Assembly (NCBI GenBank): GCA_963383645.1 | Contig: OY726563.1 | Span: 39,980,831-40,044,830 of the forward strand | DNA length: 64,000 nucleotides | Reading direction: 5' to 3' | From: Muscardinus avellanarius | Taxonomy: Eukaryota > Chordata > Mammalia > Rodentia > Gliridae | Shown here: positions 10,726 to 23,362 of the stretch, in pieces | How positions within the stretch are numbered: the first letter of the stretch is position 1 | Layout: every line of letters begins with the position of its first letter | Made by a program: the position numbers and the translations under genes | Notes under the pieces: model-generated | The model's database searches: none | Told to the model about the DNA's origin: nothing | The model's input: only the letters and a program-made list of their open reading frames with translations

Positions 10726-11016
10726 AAAAAAGTGCACTGAGCAAAATTTATTGCCCAAGACCTGGAGCATAAATTTGCAGTCATTTCTAGTACTCGGGCA
10801 CTCTACTTTTCTTCCTGGTTGTGCAATTAAGGAGAGGAAGTGAAAAGGGGAACCTTCACAGAGGTTCCTTTAGCTATGAAGTAGCTGTGAATAGTGCAGA
10901 AGTCAAAAGATAACCAAATTGTATCCGAACTGCCCTGCATCACCAACTGATCTGTCCCTCCAAGATCTCAAAACACGGTACCTCAGAGAATTCAATTTAC
11001 ATTTTCTACCACACAA

Positions 11017-11052
<36 letters not shown>

Positions 11053-11415
11053 GTAGCAAAATTCAACCCAAGTAGATTAAGTGTTGCTATTTGGTATATG
11101 TATTGGGTTTGTGTGTGGTACTGGGGATCGAACTCAGAGCTGCACCCCCCTCCCAGCCCTATTTTATTTTCATTTTGAAACAGGGTCTCACTAAGTTGTG
11201 AAGGGCCTGAGTTGCAACTGCTGGCCTTGAACTTGTTGTTTTCCTGCCTCAACTTCTCAAGTACTGGGATTCCAAGTGTGCACCATCATGCCTACCTCAC
11301 TTTTTTTTAATGCGGCCTCACTGTGTCATCCAGGCTAGCCTCGAACTTGTAGGTTCAAGTGACCCTCTTGCCTCAGTCTCCCGAGTAGCTAAGCCTGCAG
11401 GCCCACCTGCACATG
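11017..11415 (-). mobile_element. (TG)n run, reverse SINE and B1-like monomer
   Basis: (TG)n at 11021-11051. 11113-11297 is a reversed SINE. 11305-11415 is a reversed B1-like monomer of a different, older type (GCGGCCTCACTGTGTCATCC, CTCGAACTTGTAGGTTC). Confidence 0.7.
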
Positions 11416-11559
11416 CTATCGCTTGATGAGCATTTTATGGAGCTGCTAGGGTGGATTTAAGGCTAAGGGATTCAAATGTGCATGTGCTTTTTAGACAGGC
11501 CATTTGGTCTCAAGAAATTCACAGGTCTAATAAGGTGACACATTTTTTTCTTTGTTTAA

Positions 11560-12021
11560 GGTACTAGGAATTGAACCCAAGGGCAATTTACTTCCAAGCT
11601 ACACCCTGAGCCCTACTGAATTTTTTTTTACCTTGAGATAGGGTCGCACTAAATTGCTGAGGCTGGCTTCAAAACTGCTCTCCTCTTGTCTTAGGCCTCC
11701 CAAGTACTTGGGAGGATCTGGGAGCGCCCTCAGGTCTCCGCCTCCCAAATGTTTGGATTACAAGTGTGCACCACCGCGCCGGGCCCTACATGAATGTTTT
11801 AAGAAAGGACCGGAAGAGCCAAAGTGTGGTGGTGCACGCCTGTAATCCCAGTATTTGAGAGGCTGGGACCACGGCCTCCTTAAACAGGAGGATCGCAGGT
11901 TTGAGGCCAGCCTCAGCAATTTAGCAAGATCGTCAGCAACATAGTGAGATCCTGTTTCAAAATAAAAATAAAATAAGGCTGTGGTTGTAGCTCAGAGGTA
12001 GAACGCCCCTGGGTTCAATCC

Positions 12022-12062
<41 letters not shown>

Positions 12063-12420
12063 AAAGGAGGAAAAGGAGGAGGAGGAGGAGAGCAAGAGGG
12101 GAGAGGAGGAAGGAAGGTAGGTCTGTCGGTCAGTTAGCGGAGTTGTGTTCCTGAGGGACAGCCGTGGTCAGGCGTTGTGGGGCCGTTGGGAGGGGTGAGG
12201 AGGGGAGAAGAGTCAGGAATATGAATTTTAGTGTCTTTCTGTGTCAGCAGAAAGCAGAAATTCCTCCCTCACATCTTTTATTTATTTATTGTGGTGCCGG
12301 GGATTGAATCCAGCAGTATTCTACCTCCGAGCTACAGCCCAAGCTTATTTTTTTTTCGAAACAGGGTCTTACTAAATTGCTGACGGCCTCGAAGATGCCC
12401 CTGTCTCAGCCTCTGAAACA
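11560..12420. mobile_element. SINEs upstream of the RP2 promoter and a (GA)n run
   Basis: 11560-11785 reversed SINE; 11818-12025 + SINE whose tail runs into (GA)n at 12025-12058 and a purine-rich GGA tract; 12283-12420 reversed SINE ending about 10 bp before the CpG-rich region. 12125-12280 holds nothing I recognise. Confidence 0.8.
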
Positions 12421-12429
12421 CTTAAAGCA

Positions 12430-13550
12430 TTAGAACGCAAGTCTAATATACGGCATCCCTCCCGCGCCCAGAACTTGGGAACAGAACCAGAAGTGGAGAG
12501 GCTCGAGGGCCGAATGCTGAGTCTCACCTCCCAGCTGATACAGAACTCCACCGCGTTCCAGGAGGGGCGTGGCCGGGCCGGGGGCGTGGCCCGCTTTGCG
12601 TTTCCCCTGGAGCCTAAGAGCCTCGTCTTGGAGGGCTTTTGTCCGAGCTGACAGTGGATTGGTGTGTGAATCTGTCGGCCTCTGTTTATAGGCCGCGCAG
12701 TGCTGCTCTGGAGGTTTTGATTGGCTCACCGGCCACTGAGCGGTCATTGGCTGCCGTAGGTTGTCAGGGAGACGGAGGGTGGGGGGGGGGGAAGGGTGTT
12801 GGGCCTCGCGGGCGAACCAGGCTGCGGGCGGCTGGGCGGCTCCGCCGGGCGGTGTCCGTGGAGCTGCGGGGTTCGCGTGCCCAGGGGTCACGACACCTTC
12901 CAGGAGGTGCCAGAGTGAGCGGGTCGGCCAGCAAGACCCGCAGGCCGGGACCATGGGCTGCTTCTTCTCTAAAAAGCGGAAGGCTAAAAAGGAGTCGCGG
13001 CCCGAGACCGTGGAGGAGCAGCCCAAACAGTACAGCTGGGACCAGCGCGAGAAGGTAGTGAAAGTCCAGCCGCCCCGAGCTCAGCTCCCCGATCCGCCCC
13101 GCGGGGGCCCCTTAGGGCGCGGGAGGGTGGAGGGAGCCGATCTATCGACTGCTTTTCTCCATCGCTTTCTCCAACATGGGTGGCTGAAGTCAGGGTGCAC
13201 GACTTTTTCCCAGGGGTTGCCCCAGAGGGCGGTGACACTCGGCAAAGGTCCTTAGAGTTCTCTGTCCCGGGAGATGGATCCCTGAAGGCTTTGCCTGAGC
13301 TCTGCACCCAGACGTGCGTTTACTTCCCGTCCGAGGATGGGCTCGAGGAGGGAAGGAGCCAAGAATGCGCCGAACCTCCAATCACCTCCTCTCACCGGCA
13401 GCGCCGAGCGGGGCTTCGGTCCAGTGGTCGAATTACACTCGGGACGGGTTCCCGTCTCCTCCGCGGCTTCTGTTCGGCGGCTGCTCGTCTTTTGTCCGCC
13501 TCCTCGGCAGTCTCTTTAGTGCCCCTCGGTGTGTTCCGCTGCTGAATTTT
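12430..13550 (+). promoter_or_regulatory. RP2: CpG-rich promoter region of RP2
   Basis: This is the only long unique stretch of the window that is GC-rich and dense in CpG, and it surrounds the first coding exon. Visible elements are two GC-box-like sites (GGGGCGTGG at 12564-12572 and GGGGCGTGGC at 12581-12590) and three inverted CCAAT boxes (ATTGG at 12658-12662, 12720-12724 and 12746-12750), all within 400 bp upstream of the ATG. There is no convincing TATA box; 'TTTATA' at about 12685 is isolated. A run of G at 12781-12791 and neighbouring G-blocks could form a G-quadruplex in the 5' UTR or promoter. The pattern suits a broadly expressed housekeeping-type promoter. The transcription start is not determinable from sequence alone and probably lies between about 12.65 and 12.9 kb. 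Confidence 0.8.
12953..13054 (+). CDS. RP2: RP2 exon 1 (coding part), residues 1-34
   Basis: RP2 is a GTPase-activating protein for the small GTPase ARL3. It helps release and deliver lipidated cargo to cilia and photoreceptor outer segments; human loss causes X-linked retinitis pigmentosa 2. The exon encodes [13 protein letters not shown] followed by an acidic linker. Gly2 and Cys3 with a basic patch form the known dual acylation signal (myristoyl on Gly2, palmitoyl on Cys3) that places the protein on the plasma membrane. The ATG lies in a strong Kozak context (ACCATGGG). The frame is open for 192 nt upstream but holds no other ATG, and the need for Gly at position 2 fixes this start. The exon ends AAG|GTAGTG after codon 34 (phase 0). 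The 102 coding nt match the human exon 1 length as I recall it. Confidence 0.97.
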
Positions 13551-14019
13551 CTCGGTTACTGAGTGGACTGTTGAAAGCTGGAGGGACAGCTTTGCGCTCC
13601 CTCCTCTTTGCGCCCCATCACTCGAAAGTGATCAGGAAAATCGAATCAGTCTTGGAATTTATGTTAAGACCGTAAGGTGAAAGCAACCGTCCTAAACCAG
13701 GCGATGTTTTTATTGTCTTATATGAATGAAAACAATCTTATTTTTACTTTTATCTGTACCCCCAAACCAAAAAAAAAAAAGCTTTGAAAACGCCCCCTAG
13801 TCTTGCACAAAACACATTTATACATTTCACAATGGTTCCTCTTTCTACATCGTTCTCCATTTGTGCCTAGTAACTTTGAGAGACTTATCAATTATTTTTC
13901 TCTTCCAAAAAAACGACAGGTTTATTTTTGAGGAATACCGTGAACAGTTAACTCTTGCTTAGTGCAACATTTGTATCCAAACTGCTTTCTAATAAGTTTC
14001 TATTTTGCTTCTTTTTTTC

Positions 14020-15108
14020 TGTGGTGGTGAGGATTGAACCCTGGGATGTTCTACCTCCGAGCTACCCCACAGCCCTGTTTTATTTTATTTGGAAACAGAG
14101 TCTCACTAAATTGCAGAGGGGCCTCACAAAGTAGCTGAGGCTGGCCGCGAATCTGCCATCTTCCTGTCTCAGCCTCCTAAGTACAGGAATTACAAGCGTG
14201 CGTCACCACACCCAGCTAGTGAGTCTCTTATTAATGGTTAGATATCATAAATCTTCCTTCATAATCTTTAATTCCCAGCAGAACTTATTCATGTAGATTT
14301 TCCAAGTATTAAGAAATTGGGAGCTGAGCCGGGGGTGGTGGCACACGCTAGTAATCCCAGCATTTGGGGCCTCACGGCCAGCCTCAGCTACTTATGCGGC
14401 CCTTTGCAATTTCACTGAGACTCTGTTTCAAATTAAAGAATACAAATAGGGCTAGGGGTGGAGTTTGGGGGTAGAATTCCCCTGGGTTCCACCCCCAGTA
14501 CAGCAAAAAGAAAGAAAAATAAAATAAATAGATAAAGAGAAATTGGGAGCTATTTGCAGATCCCTCTGGTTCTTAAACCCTTCTTGGGTCATATGCTTAC
14601 ATATATTCTCTTTATCAGTGCTTGGTGGTAGCATTTTATTTTATCTAATTGTGGTTCTGGCAATTAAACTCAGGGGCATTCTACCTCTGAGCCACACCCC
14701 CAGCCCTATTTTATTTTTTGAGACACTGTCTCCTTCAATTGATGAGAGTCACACTCAGCCGAACCTACACTCCTGTCAGCCTCCGAGGTACTGGGATTAT
14801 GGGTGTGGGCCACTGCACTGCTCCTGGCTGCTGGAAGCATTTTATAATGTAGGAAAGGAAAGTACTGTGTTTTCTGTTGTATTGTACAAGAAAATTGTGC
14901 CTATTTTTTTCTTTTCTTTCTTTTTTTTTTTTTTTTGTTACTGGAGATTGAACACAGCGATTCTACCTCCAACCTATATTCTCCAGATCTTCTTTTTATT
15001 TTGAAACAGGGTCTAACTAAAACTTGGTGAGACTGACCTTGTACCTGTGATCCTTCTGTCTCAGCCTCCCAAGTATGGGGATTACAGAGGTGCATCAACA
15101 TGCCTGGC
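14020..15108. mobile_element. SINE cluster in intron 1
   Basis: 14020-14218 (-), 14330-14505 (+), 14648-14830 (-) and 14920-15108 (-, preceded by a T run). Confidence 0.8.
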
Positions 15109-15291
15109 CGCACCTATCTTAAAGTTGTTTGGTGGGCTGTTTTCCAAAGATTTATTTTCCTCAGCCTTTGGGTTTCTAACAGTGATCTTTAAGTTTGAAC
15201 TGTCTGCCACATAGAAAGTTGTGTTTTTATTTTTATTTCAGCTTTTTGTTTTGAAATGATAGTTGAAAACTCAACCAACCCTCCTTTTAAA

Positions 15292-16363
15292 AGAATTTTG
15301 AAGTAAGGTCTCACTAAATTGCTGAGGGTCTCATTAAGTTGCTGAGGCTGGCCTCAAACCTGCAATCTTCCTGTCCCAGCCTCCCAAATACTGGGATTAT
15401 AGATATGTGCCACCATATCCTGCTAACCTAAAATGCTTTTTAAAATTTATAGTAGTCTTGGTTGCCTCTGACTCAGTGTTTCGCAATAAATTGTGTTATA
15501 ATCTTTATTGATATAATGTTCAGGTTAGTGGGGATCCTTCGTGTTAATCCTTTTTCTAGATCAGCAGTTGTGTTTTGTGGGGGCTTTTCCTCCTTTTGCC
15601 CTTTAGATAAGTAAACACATTGACAATCAGAGTATGGCTTTTCATTCCAAGTTAAACATGTAGTAAACTTTCAGTTGTAATAAAGTTGTAGAGATGTTAC
15701 TAGATATATAAGATCAGCTTGTGCTTCTGGGTGTGTATCTAATAAAAGTTACTATTTGGGGATCAAACCCAAGGCCTCCATCATAGTATGCAAGGGCTTT
15801 ACCACAGAGATGCAGCCCCAGCCCCAATTAAGGTTAAAATCTTGATCAACTCACTAATGAAAATTTTTCTAACTAAACGAGCATTATATTCTGAAAATGA
15901 CCAAGTTTAAACATTTTGGGCTGGGCCTGGTGGTGCACACCTGTAATCCCAGTACTCGAGAGGCTGAGACAGAAGGACCGCAGGTTTAAGACCAGCCTCA
16001 GCAACTTAGCAAGACTTTCTATGACCTAGAGAGACCCTGTTTCAAAACAAAAATAAAAAGGGCTGGAGGTGTGGCTTGGCGTACGCATCCCTAAGTCCAA
16101 TCCTTAGCACCAAGAATAATAAAGAAATAAAAATCCTTTGAACTATGTATGGGGGTGGGTGGGTGTATGTGGTACTGGACTGAAGCCAGGGGCATTCTAT
16201 CTTCAAGCTGCATTTGCAGCTCTATTTTATCTTTTATTTTGAAACATCATCTTGCTAAATTTGCTGAAGATCGCACTGAAATGCTGAGGCTGGGCGTAAA
16301 CCTCCATTCTCCTGTCCCAGCCTCCCAAGTACTAGGCTTACAGGCTTGCGCCACCACGCCGTG
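15292..16363. mobile_element. SINE left half, solo ID and two SINEs
   Basis: 15292-15425 left half (-); 15757-15826 solo ID (-), with GGGATCAAACCCAAGGCC; 15921-16120 (+); 16165-16363 (-). Confidence 0.75.
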
Positions 16364-16552
16364 TTTAACTTACATTTTCAGACAACTGAGACACCATATT
16401 TTACAACATTGCCTTTTCTTTTTGAATTACTAGGAATCCCCATCTCTAAGGTACCTCATAGCTTGTTAAGTTTTATATTATTTTATTTTTTAGAAATATC
16501 AATTGACTTTATATGTGTGGGTTTAGTTTTTAGTTGTTTTATTGATCTGTAT

Positions 16553-17098
16553 TTTTTTTTTTTTTTTGATGGTGGTACTGGGGGTGGAACCCAGGGACCT
16601 GCTACCTCCGGGCTACACTTCCAGACCTATTTTGTATTTTATTTGGAAAGAGGGTCTCTTAAGCCAGCTGAGGCTGGCTTCGAACCTGCGCGATCCTCCT
16701 GTCTCAGCCTCCCAAACACAGAGATTACAAGTGTGCGCCACCACGCCTGGCTAAGTTTTATATTACTTTAAATATTTTTCTCATTCCTTACCTGCTATGG
16801 ATTTAATTTGGGCTATTGTACGGATGTTCTGTAGTAGTCCAATGATGCTTTTGCTAAGTGTGGTCTTGTTTGCTCCGAGAAGATTTTTTGTGGTTTTGGG
16901 AATTGAACCCAGGTGCATTCTACCTCCGAGCTATACCCCCAGACCTTTGTATTGTTTTATTTTGAAACAGGGTCTCCCTAGGTTGCTGAGAGTCCCATTA
17001 AATTGCTGAGGCTGACATCGAAACTGGGCCCCACCTGGGCCCCTCCTGTCTCGGCCTTCCAAGTATTAGAATTACAGGTGTGCCTCACCACACCCAGC
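16553..17098 (-). mobile_element. two reverse SINEs
   Basis: 16553-16753 carries AAGCCAGCTGAGGCTGGCTT, the palindromic middle with a conventional right end. 16886-17098 is an ordinary copy. Confidence 0.85.
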
Positions 17099-17302
17099 TT
17101 GATTTTACTTGTACTTTAGAAGGAAGAGAATGTAAATATATCCTAGGGAATATAACTGAGATATACTGCTTGTATATTAACAGACAGGGTTTGCATTAAA
17201 AGTTTTGGTTTCTATAATTTGGTTGTAGCATAAAGGGGTTTGAAATCAGATTGGACACTTACCATCAGCCACTAAGACTTTAGGTATAAAAAGAAAATGA
17301 GA

Positions 17303-17482
17303 GCCTGGTGTGGTGGCACACTCTTGTAATCCCCAGTACTTGGGAGTCTGAGACAGGAGGATTGCAGGTTCAAGGCCAGCCTCAGCAACTTAGTGAGACT
17401 CTGTTTTAAATGAAGAATAAAAATAGGTCTTGGAGTGTAGCTCAGAGGTAGACTGCCTGGGTTCAATCTCCAGCAATATGAG

Positions 17483-17516
<34 letters not shown>

Positions 17517-17518
17517 AT
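17303..17518 (+). mobile_element. SINE with (TG)n at its 3' end
   Basis: SINE 17303-17478, then (TG)n 17483-17515 and a short CA run at 17529-17544. Confidence 0.8.
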
Positions 17519-18342
17519 GTGCATGTATCACACACACACACACATATGACATTTCCTTGAAACTTGTAAAGTGGTGTTCAAATTTTCCTTAGGTTGTGTA
17601 ATGAGAGCCTCTTTATTGAGGGGCTCCCCTTAGGTTTGGGGCTTGGGCTTGGTAATTGGGTCAGTCTTAGGGGACTGAAGCAAGGAGAAATTGTCTCAAT
17701 TAGAAAGAATGTTTGGGGACCAAGTGTTTTCATAGCAACCAACACACCGTAGTCAACAGTGGAAAAAGTTCATTTTCTATTGCTGCTGACTTTGGCAAAG
17801 GAAAAAGCTTACTGTACATTTCTTACACTGACATGATTACATGCATTTTTGGATCATAAGGTCTGTGTTTAAATCATTTGGGAAGAAAACATTTTATCCT
17901 TGTTAAACTGTAGACTGCCTCCCTTACCTGGACAAATTACTCAATATAAATCTACTCAAACACCAAGACCCCAGATTAATATACTTATCCCAGCCCTCCG
18001 AGAGCTTACTGGCTTGTAGAGTTAAAACAGGAAATGTTTCACTAAAAATGAAGTGAGGATGAGTGGTATGGAAAAGTCGTTTCCATTTTCCAGTTATTCA
18101 CGCCAGCCCTGCTCTCCTAAATAATAGGAATGAGGATTCATTCTGTAAACAGTGTTGGCATAAGCGAGACATCATCTGAGCACCAATAGCACATTTTCTA
18201 TCTGTTACCTTTGTCTCGTAGTTGATAGAAATAATACTCAACAAAAATCTTATAGCAGGAATTCAAGTGTTTGTTGTGTAATTTGGACTAAAGCAATAAA
18301 CTCCTGTGTTTTATGTCCCTCAGCTAGAAAGAGGACAGGTCT

Positions 18343-18548
18343 AGTCGGGCGTGGTAGTGCCTGCCTAGAATCCCAGCATTTGGGAGGCTGCCGCAGCAGG
18401 ATCACAGGTTCAAGGCCAGCCTCAGGATCACAGGTTCAAGGCCAGCCTCAGCAGCTCAGTGAAGCGAGACCCTGTTTCAAAATAAAGAAATAAAATGGGG
18501 CTTGGGTGGAGCTCAAAGGTAGAATGCCCCTGAGTTCAGTCCCTAACA

Positions 18549-18588
<40 letters not shown>
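18343..18588 (+). mobile_element. SINE with internal 26-bp tandem duplication and (CA)n tail
   Basis: The unit AGGATCACAGGTTCAAGGCC plus AGCCTC occurs twice head to tail (18398-18423, 18424-18449). The right half is followed by (CA)n at 18551-18588. Confidence 0.85.
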
Positions 18589-18590
<2 letters not shown>

Positions 18591-18739
18591 CAGATTGTAG
18601 TTTCTAGAGTTGCTCATCAGTGGAAAAGTGACTCTGTGAAAAACTGACGTCCATGCTAGAATGTTCTGGGGGTAGATGGTGGAAAGAATCATCCTCACTG
18701 ACTTGGAATCCAGATGCTATTATGGCCTCCTTTGAAGAA

Positions 18740-19070
18740 TGTAAGGGAGTGTCACTATCCATGGCTGCATACCGAACCACCCCAAAACAGTGGCAAATAA
18801 TTTGTCCCCAACATCGCGATTTGTGTCAGGCTAAGCAGAGAGTTGGCTCTGCTTGGCATGGCATCAACTGGGGCAGCCTGACTGGGGCCTGAAGGCTCTG
18901 CCTTCGGGATGGCTTAACCACAGAGCTAGCTGGCGAGTCGATGCTGGCTTGCAGCTGGGAGCTCAGCAGGGGCTGAAGGCCAGTTTCCATGCAGCCTGGG
19001 CTCCTCTGCACAGCATCCTGGCTGGGTTCCAAGGGCCAGCAGCCCAAGAGAGATTGGCAGAAGCTGCATG
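18740..19070 (+). repeat. old mammalian interspersed repeat, family not assigned
   Basis: GGCTGCATACCGAACCACCC followed by CAAAACAGTGG and a diverged GC-rich body resembles a widespread ancient mammalian repeat. I cannot name the family with confidence. The open frames in it (about 72-79 codons) are not supported as genes. Confidence 0.4.
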
Positions 19071-19179
19071 ATTTTTTTTCAAACTCGCTGCTTCTGTTCC
19101 TGTTACTTCTCCTTCTCTTCTTCGTTTGAGCCCAGGGGCCTTCTACCCCAGCCTGCCTCCCTCTTTTATTTTATTCATT

Positions 19180-19766
19180 TATTTGTTTATTTTGCGGTAC
19201 TGGGGATGGAACCCAGGGACATTCTACCTCTGACCTACACCCTCGGCCCTATTTTTTAGCCTTTTTATTTTTTGAAACAGGGTCTGAGTTGCAAAGGCTG
19301 TCCGAGAACTGCGATCCTCTGGTCTCAGCCCCCCTAATGCTGGGATTACAAGCGTGCGCCACCACGCCCAGCCATCCTCTTTTATTTTGAAACAAGATCT
19401 CATTGAGTTGCTGACGGCTTCTCTCTAAGTTGTCAGGCTGGCCTTGAACCTGCGATTCTCCTGCCTCAGCCTCCCCAAGTACTGGAATTACAGGCACATA
19501 CCACTGCACCCTCCTCTAATTTCTTCTTTTTCTTTTTTAAAGATATTTTTGTGGAACCGGTCTTGGTGGCGCACACTTGTAATCCTAGTACTTGGGAGGC
19601 TGAGATAGGAGGATCACAGGTTTGCAGCCAGCCTCAGCTATCCAATGAGTCTCTCTGCAATTTGGCAAGATCCTGTTTCAAAAATAAAGAATAAAAAATA
19701 GGGCTGGGGTGTAGCTTGGAGGTAGAATGCTCTTGGGTTCAATCCCTAGTACCACACACAAAAAAA
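19180..19766. mobile_element. three SINE copies
   Basis: 19190-19372 (-), 19375-19512 (-, left half) and 19558-19766 (+). Confidence 0.8.
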
Positions 19767-19782
19767 AGATATTTTTATGGAC

Positions 19783-19937
19783 TGGATTTCTTTTTTTTTT
19801 TTTAGAAGTATAAAGTTAATTTTTTTTGTTTAGAATGTTCAATCACATATATTTAGAAAAACATTTTCTTTTTTGTTTCTTCTTAATTTTTCATTGGTAC
19901 ATTGTAGTCGTACACCTTAGTGGGGGTGGATTTCTTT
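19783..19937 (-). mobile_element. short L1 3'-end insertion with target-site duplication
   Basis: TGGATTTCTTT at 19783-19793 and 19927-19937 flanks a T run and TTTTTCATTGGTACATTGTAG, the reversed L1 terminus. Only about 130 bp of the 3' end was copied. Confidence 0.65.
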
Positions 19938-20310
19938 AAAGTGAACAAACCCCATCATCTATCTCAGATTATTATACAAATTTAACTGTGCCGATGAGTT
20001 TTAATGAAAAATGTACATTGCTGCTCAGTAAAAGAATAATATACACACTTTTGTTTTCTCTTTAGAAAAAATGCCTAAGTTTAGTAGCTGTAGGATTTTA
20101 AGATCATATTAACTCCAAACCCTGAAATTTTCCTTTAATTTTAAAATCATATCCATTACCTTTTAAGGATTATAGTAAGAAACTAAGCTTATTTCATAAA
20201 TGTCTCTTATGAAAAAGCAATTTAAAGAATGTCATTTCCATGCTTATAATTTTAGGCACTTTCAGAACTAGGAACTTTTACAAAATTATTATGGGTTTAT
20301 TATTACTTTT

Positions 20311-21165
20311 TTGTGTGGTACTGGGGATTGAACTCAGGGGCATTCTACCTGTGAGCTATACCCATAGGCCTATTTTGTTTTTTAGTTTGAAACAGGATCT
20401 TGCTAAGTTTCTGAGACTGGCCTCAAACTTGCAATCCTCCTGTCTCAGCCTCTGAAGTACTAGGATTACAGGTATGTACCACCCTGCTCTATATATTACT
20501 ACTTTTTGTTTTGAGGAATTTTCAGAAATTGTTGAGAAAGTAAAGCAACACAAATCCTATTTTTCCTTGGATGATGCAAATAACTTTATATGATAGAACT
20601 ATTTAGCTACAGAATCTTCAGCTATAGGATTAATTTCTCATGAGCTAAGAAAGCTATCATGTCCAGAGACAATACTTAGAATGGTAAGTTGCATTTAAGT
20701 CCTCAGCATTGGCAACTGTTTTGGACTGAAGATCTAACTCCCTAGAGTGGCTGTGTTTGGACATGGAAGTAATTAAAGTTAAATGAGGTCAGGGTGGAGG
20801 TCTGATCCAAAAGGATTAATGTCCCTATAAGAAGATTCACCAGAGAGTTAGCACACTAGAGTTCTCACTCAAGTTCTCACTCGCTCCCTGGTTTTCCCCC
20901 ATAGGCAAGGCCTAGTGAAGGCTTAGAGAGAAAAGGGCTTTATGAGCCGGGCGTGGCGGCGCACGCTTGTAATCCCCGTGCTTGGGAGGCTGAGACAGGA
21001 GGATCGCACGGGTTCGAAGCCAGCCTCAGCTACTTAGTGAGGCTCTCAGCAACTTAGTGAGACCCTGTTTCCAAATAAAGTATAAAATAGGTCTGGGAGT
21101 ATAGCCCGGAGGTAGAAAGCCTCTGGGTTCCACCCCCAGTACCACCAAAAAAAAAAAAAAAAAGA
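20311..21165. mobile_element. two SINEs
   Basis: 20311-20490 (-) and 20946-21165 (+, long A tail). Confidence 0.8.
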
Positions 21166-21189
21166 AGAAAAGGGCTTTTGCAGTTAGAA

Positions 21190-21550
21190 TAGACTAAGCC
21201 AAGCTGCTATAACAAAAGACCACAGACTAAGTGACTTGAATAACAGAAGTTGATTTCTCAGTTATAGAGCCTGAGAAGCCCAAGGTCAAGGTGCCAGAAG
21301 ATCCACTGTCCGGTGAAGATTCTCTTCCTGGCCGCCTTCTTGCTGTGCCCTCCACGGCCTTTCCTCTGTGTCCTTACTCTCTTGCTCTTAGAAACAACTT
21401 CATGTCTTCTCACCTTTTATAAGGACACCAATACTCTCCTGAGGGCCTCTCATGACTTCATCTAAATCTAATTACTTCCCAAAGGCACCTCTGCATCTCC
21501 ACAGACCATCACATTGGTGGTCTGGGCCTCAATATTTAAATTTTAGGGGG
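21190..21550. repeat. ancient mammalian repeat remnant
   Basis: GCTGCTATAACAAAAGACCA, CAGTTATAGAGCCTGAGAAG and TTATAAGGACACCAAT are landmarks of a widespread mammalian repeat that may be an old LTR-type element. The family is uncertain. Confidence 0.45.
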
Positions 21551-21627
21551 ACACAGATATTACATCTATTACACAGCCTGAGCCAATGAATGAGACAACA
21601 GCTTAGGTCTTTACACAGCTTAGGTCG

Positions 21628-22512
21628 TGGTCTGTAGCCAGCCTCGGCTACTTTGGCCCTTTGCAACTCAGTGAGACCCTGTTTCAAAATAAAGAATAAA
21701 AATAGGGCTGGGGTGTAGCTCGGAGGTAGAATGACCCTGCGTTCCATCCCCAGTACCGCAAAAAAAAAAAAAAAAGTTAAGAATAGACTTTTTATATTTG
21801 CAACAAGAAGACTTAGCTCCAAGTAGTACTTTATATTGTTGAAATTTATCAGCTAAATATTATCCATCTCATTTCATTTGTCATGAAGAAACACTAGCTA
21901 AATAATTTCGGTTTAGGTACTGGAGATAGAACCCAAGAGCATGCTACCTCTGAGCTACACCTCAGTCTTTTATTTTTTACTTGGAAACAGATCATACTAG
22001 TTTGCTATGAGTCTCGCTAAGTTGCTGAGGTTGTCCTTGAACCTGCAGCCCTCCTGTTTCAGCCTCCCAAGTACTGGATTATATGCATACACCACTGTGT
22101 CAAGCACACTAGCAAAATTCTTGTAAGTAACAAGTATTAGCCACATTATTCATGTATTTATTTATTCATTCATTTATTTTTGTATGGTACTGTGGATGGA
22201 AAGCAGAAGCCTTCTACCTCCAGGCTACACCCCCAGACCTATTTTATCTTTTTATTTGGAAACAGGGTCTCTTAAGCCGGGAGGCCGGCTTCGAACCTGC
22301 GCGATCCCCCTGTCTCCTCCTCCCAAGCAGGGGTGGGGGGTATTACAAGCGTGCGCCACCATGCACGGCTTTTACTCTTTATTTTGAAACAAGGTCTCAC
22401 TAAGTTATGGAGGGCCTCACTTAGTAGCTGAGGCTGGCCGTGAACCTGTGATCCTCCTGTCTCAGCCTCCCAAGTACCGGGATTACAAGTGTGCGCCACA
22501 ACACCCGGCTCC
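21628..22512. mobile_element. SINE cluster
   Basis: 21628-21774 (+, 5' truncated), 21915-22110 (-), 22180-22375 (-, hairpin-type with AAGCCGGGAGGCCGGCTT) and 22376-22512 (-, left half). Confidence 0.8.
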
Positions 22513-22637
22513 GGCTCCAAACATTGTTTTTAACTACATAGTACTGAGATAACTATGCTTACAAATGCTCAAACTTATCTTTGTCTTAGGCAAAGATCGT
22601 TTGGCCAGAATTTTGAACCCCAAAAATCTCCCAGGAG

Positions 22638-22677
<40 letters not shown>

Positions 22678-23214
22678 GGGATAAGCCACAAAACTAACCC
22701 ATGAAGCTTCCTCTTGTCCATTGAGCTCGAGGCCTTGGTAGCGACAGGCCAACTCCTGGGCTTCTCTTTCATGCACCTATTCATAGGCATTTTTGGTCTT
22801 AAGCACCCTCACTGTGGGAGATGCATTGAATGATACCAGGAAGACAAGCAGAAACGACCAGAAAACATGACCTCCCTTCCTAAGGTCTAAAGCAGAACTG
22901 ACTTAAACCACTCATTAATGTCCCGCCTTCCCGCTTTAAAGCCTGGACTTGATCGTGTTCCCGTTAGCCTGCGCCACGGCTGCCTTCCCATCCCCCTCTC
23001 CTGGCTTTTCCAAGTGGAAGGCCGCCCCAGCCTCCTCTTACTCAGGTACCATAGAGAAGAGAGTGCGGGAGGGAGGCGCAGGGCAGGCATTAGGTAGAAG
23101 GACTGCCTCTGCCAGGCTTTGCCAAAGCACAGTTACACTGCTTTCATTTTCTTACTCAGAAGTTGGTCCACTTAGGGACCCAAGTAAACGTCACTAAGAA
23201 GGCCACTTCATTTT

Positions 23215-23302
23215 TTTTGTCAAGGGGGTGCTGGGCATGGAATCCAGTGCCTCCTGTGTACAAGGCAAGTGCTTTATCACAGCTATGCCCAGTCCTACCA
23301 TT

Positions 23303-23362
<60 letters not shown>

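Noticed and set aside
12761..12952. Possible N-terminal extension of RP2 in frame with exon 1
   Set aside because: The frame is open but has no ATG. The acylation signal requires Gly2-Cys3 directly after the initiator at 12953.
12430..13026. 198-codon open frame opposite RP2 exon 1
   Set aside because: GC-rich CpG-island DNA gives long open frames on both strands by chance. There is no splice or codon support, and it is antisense to a known exon.
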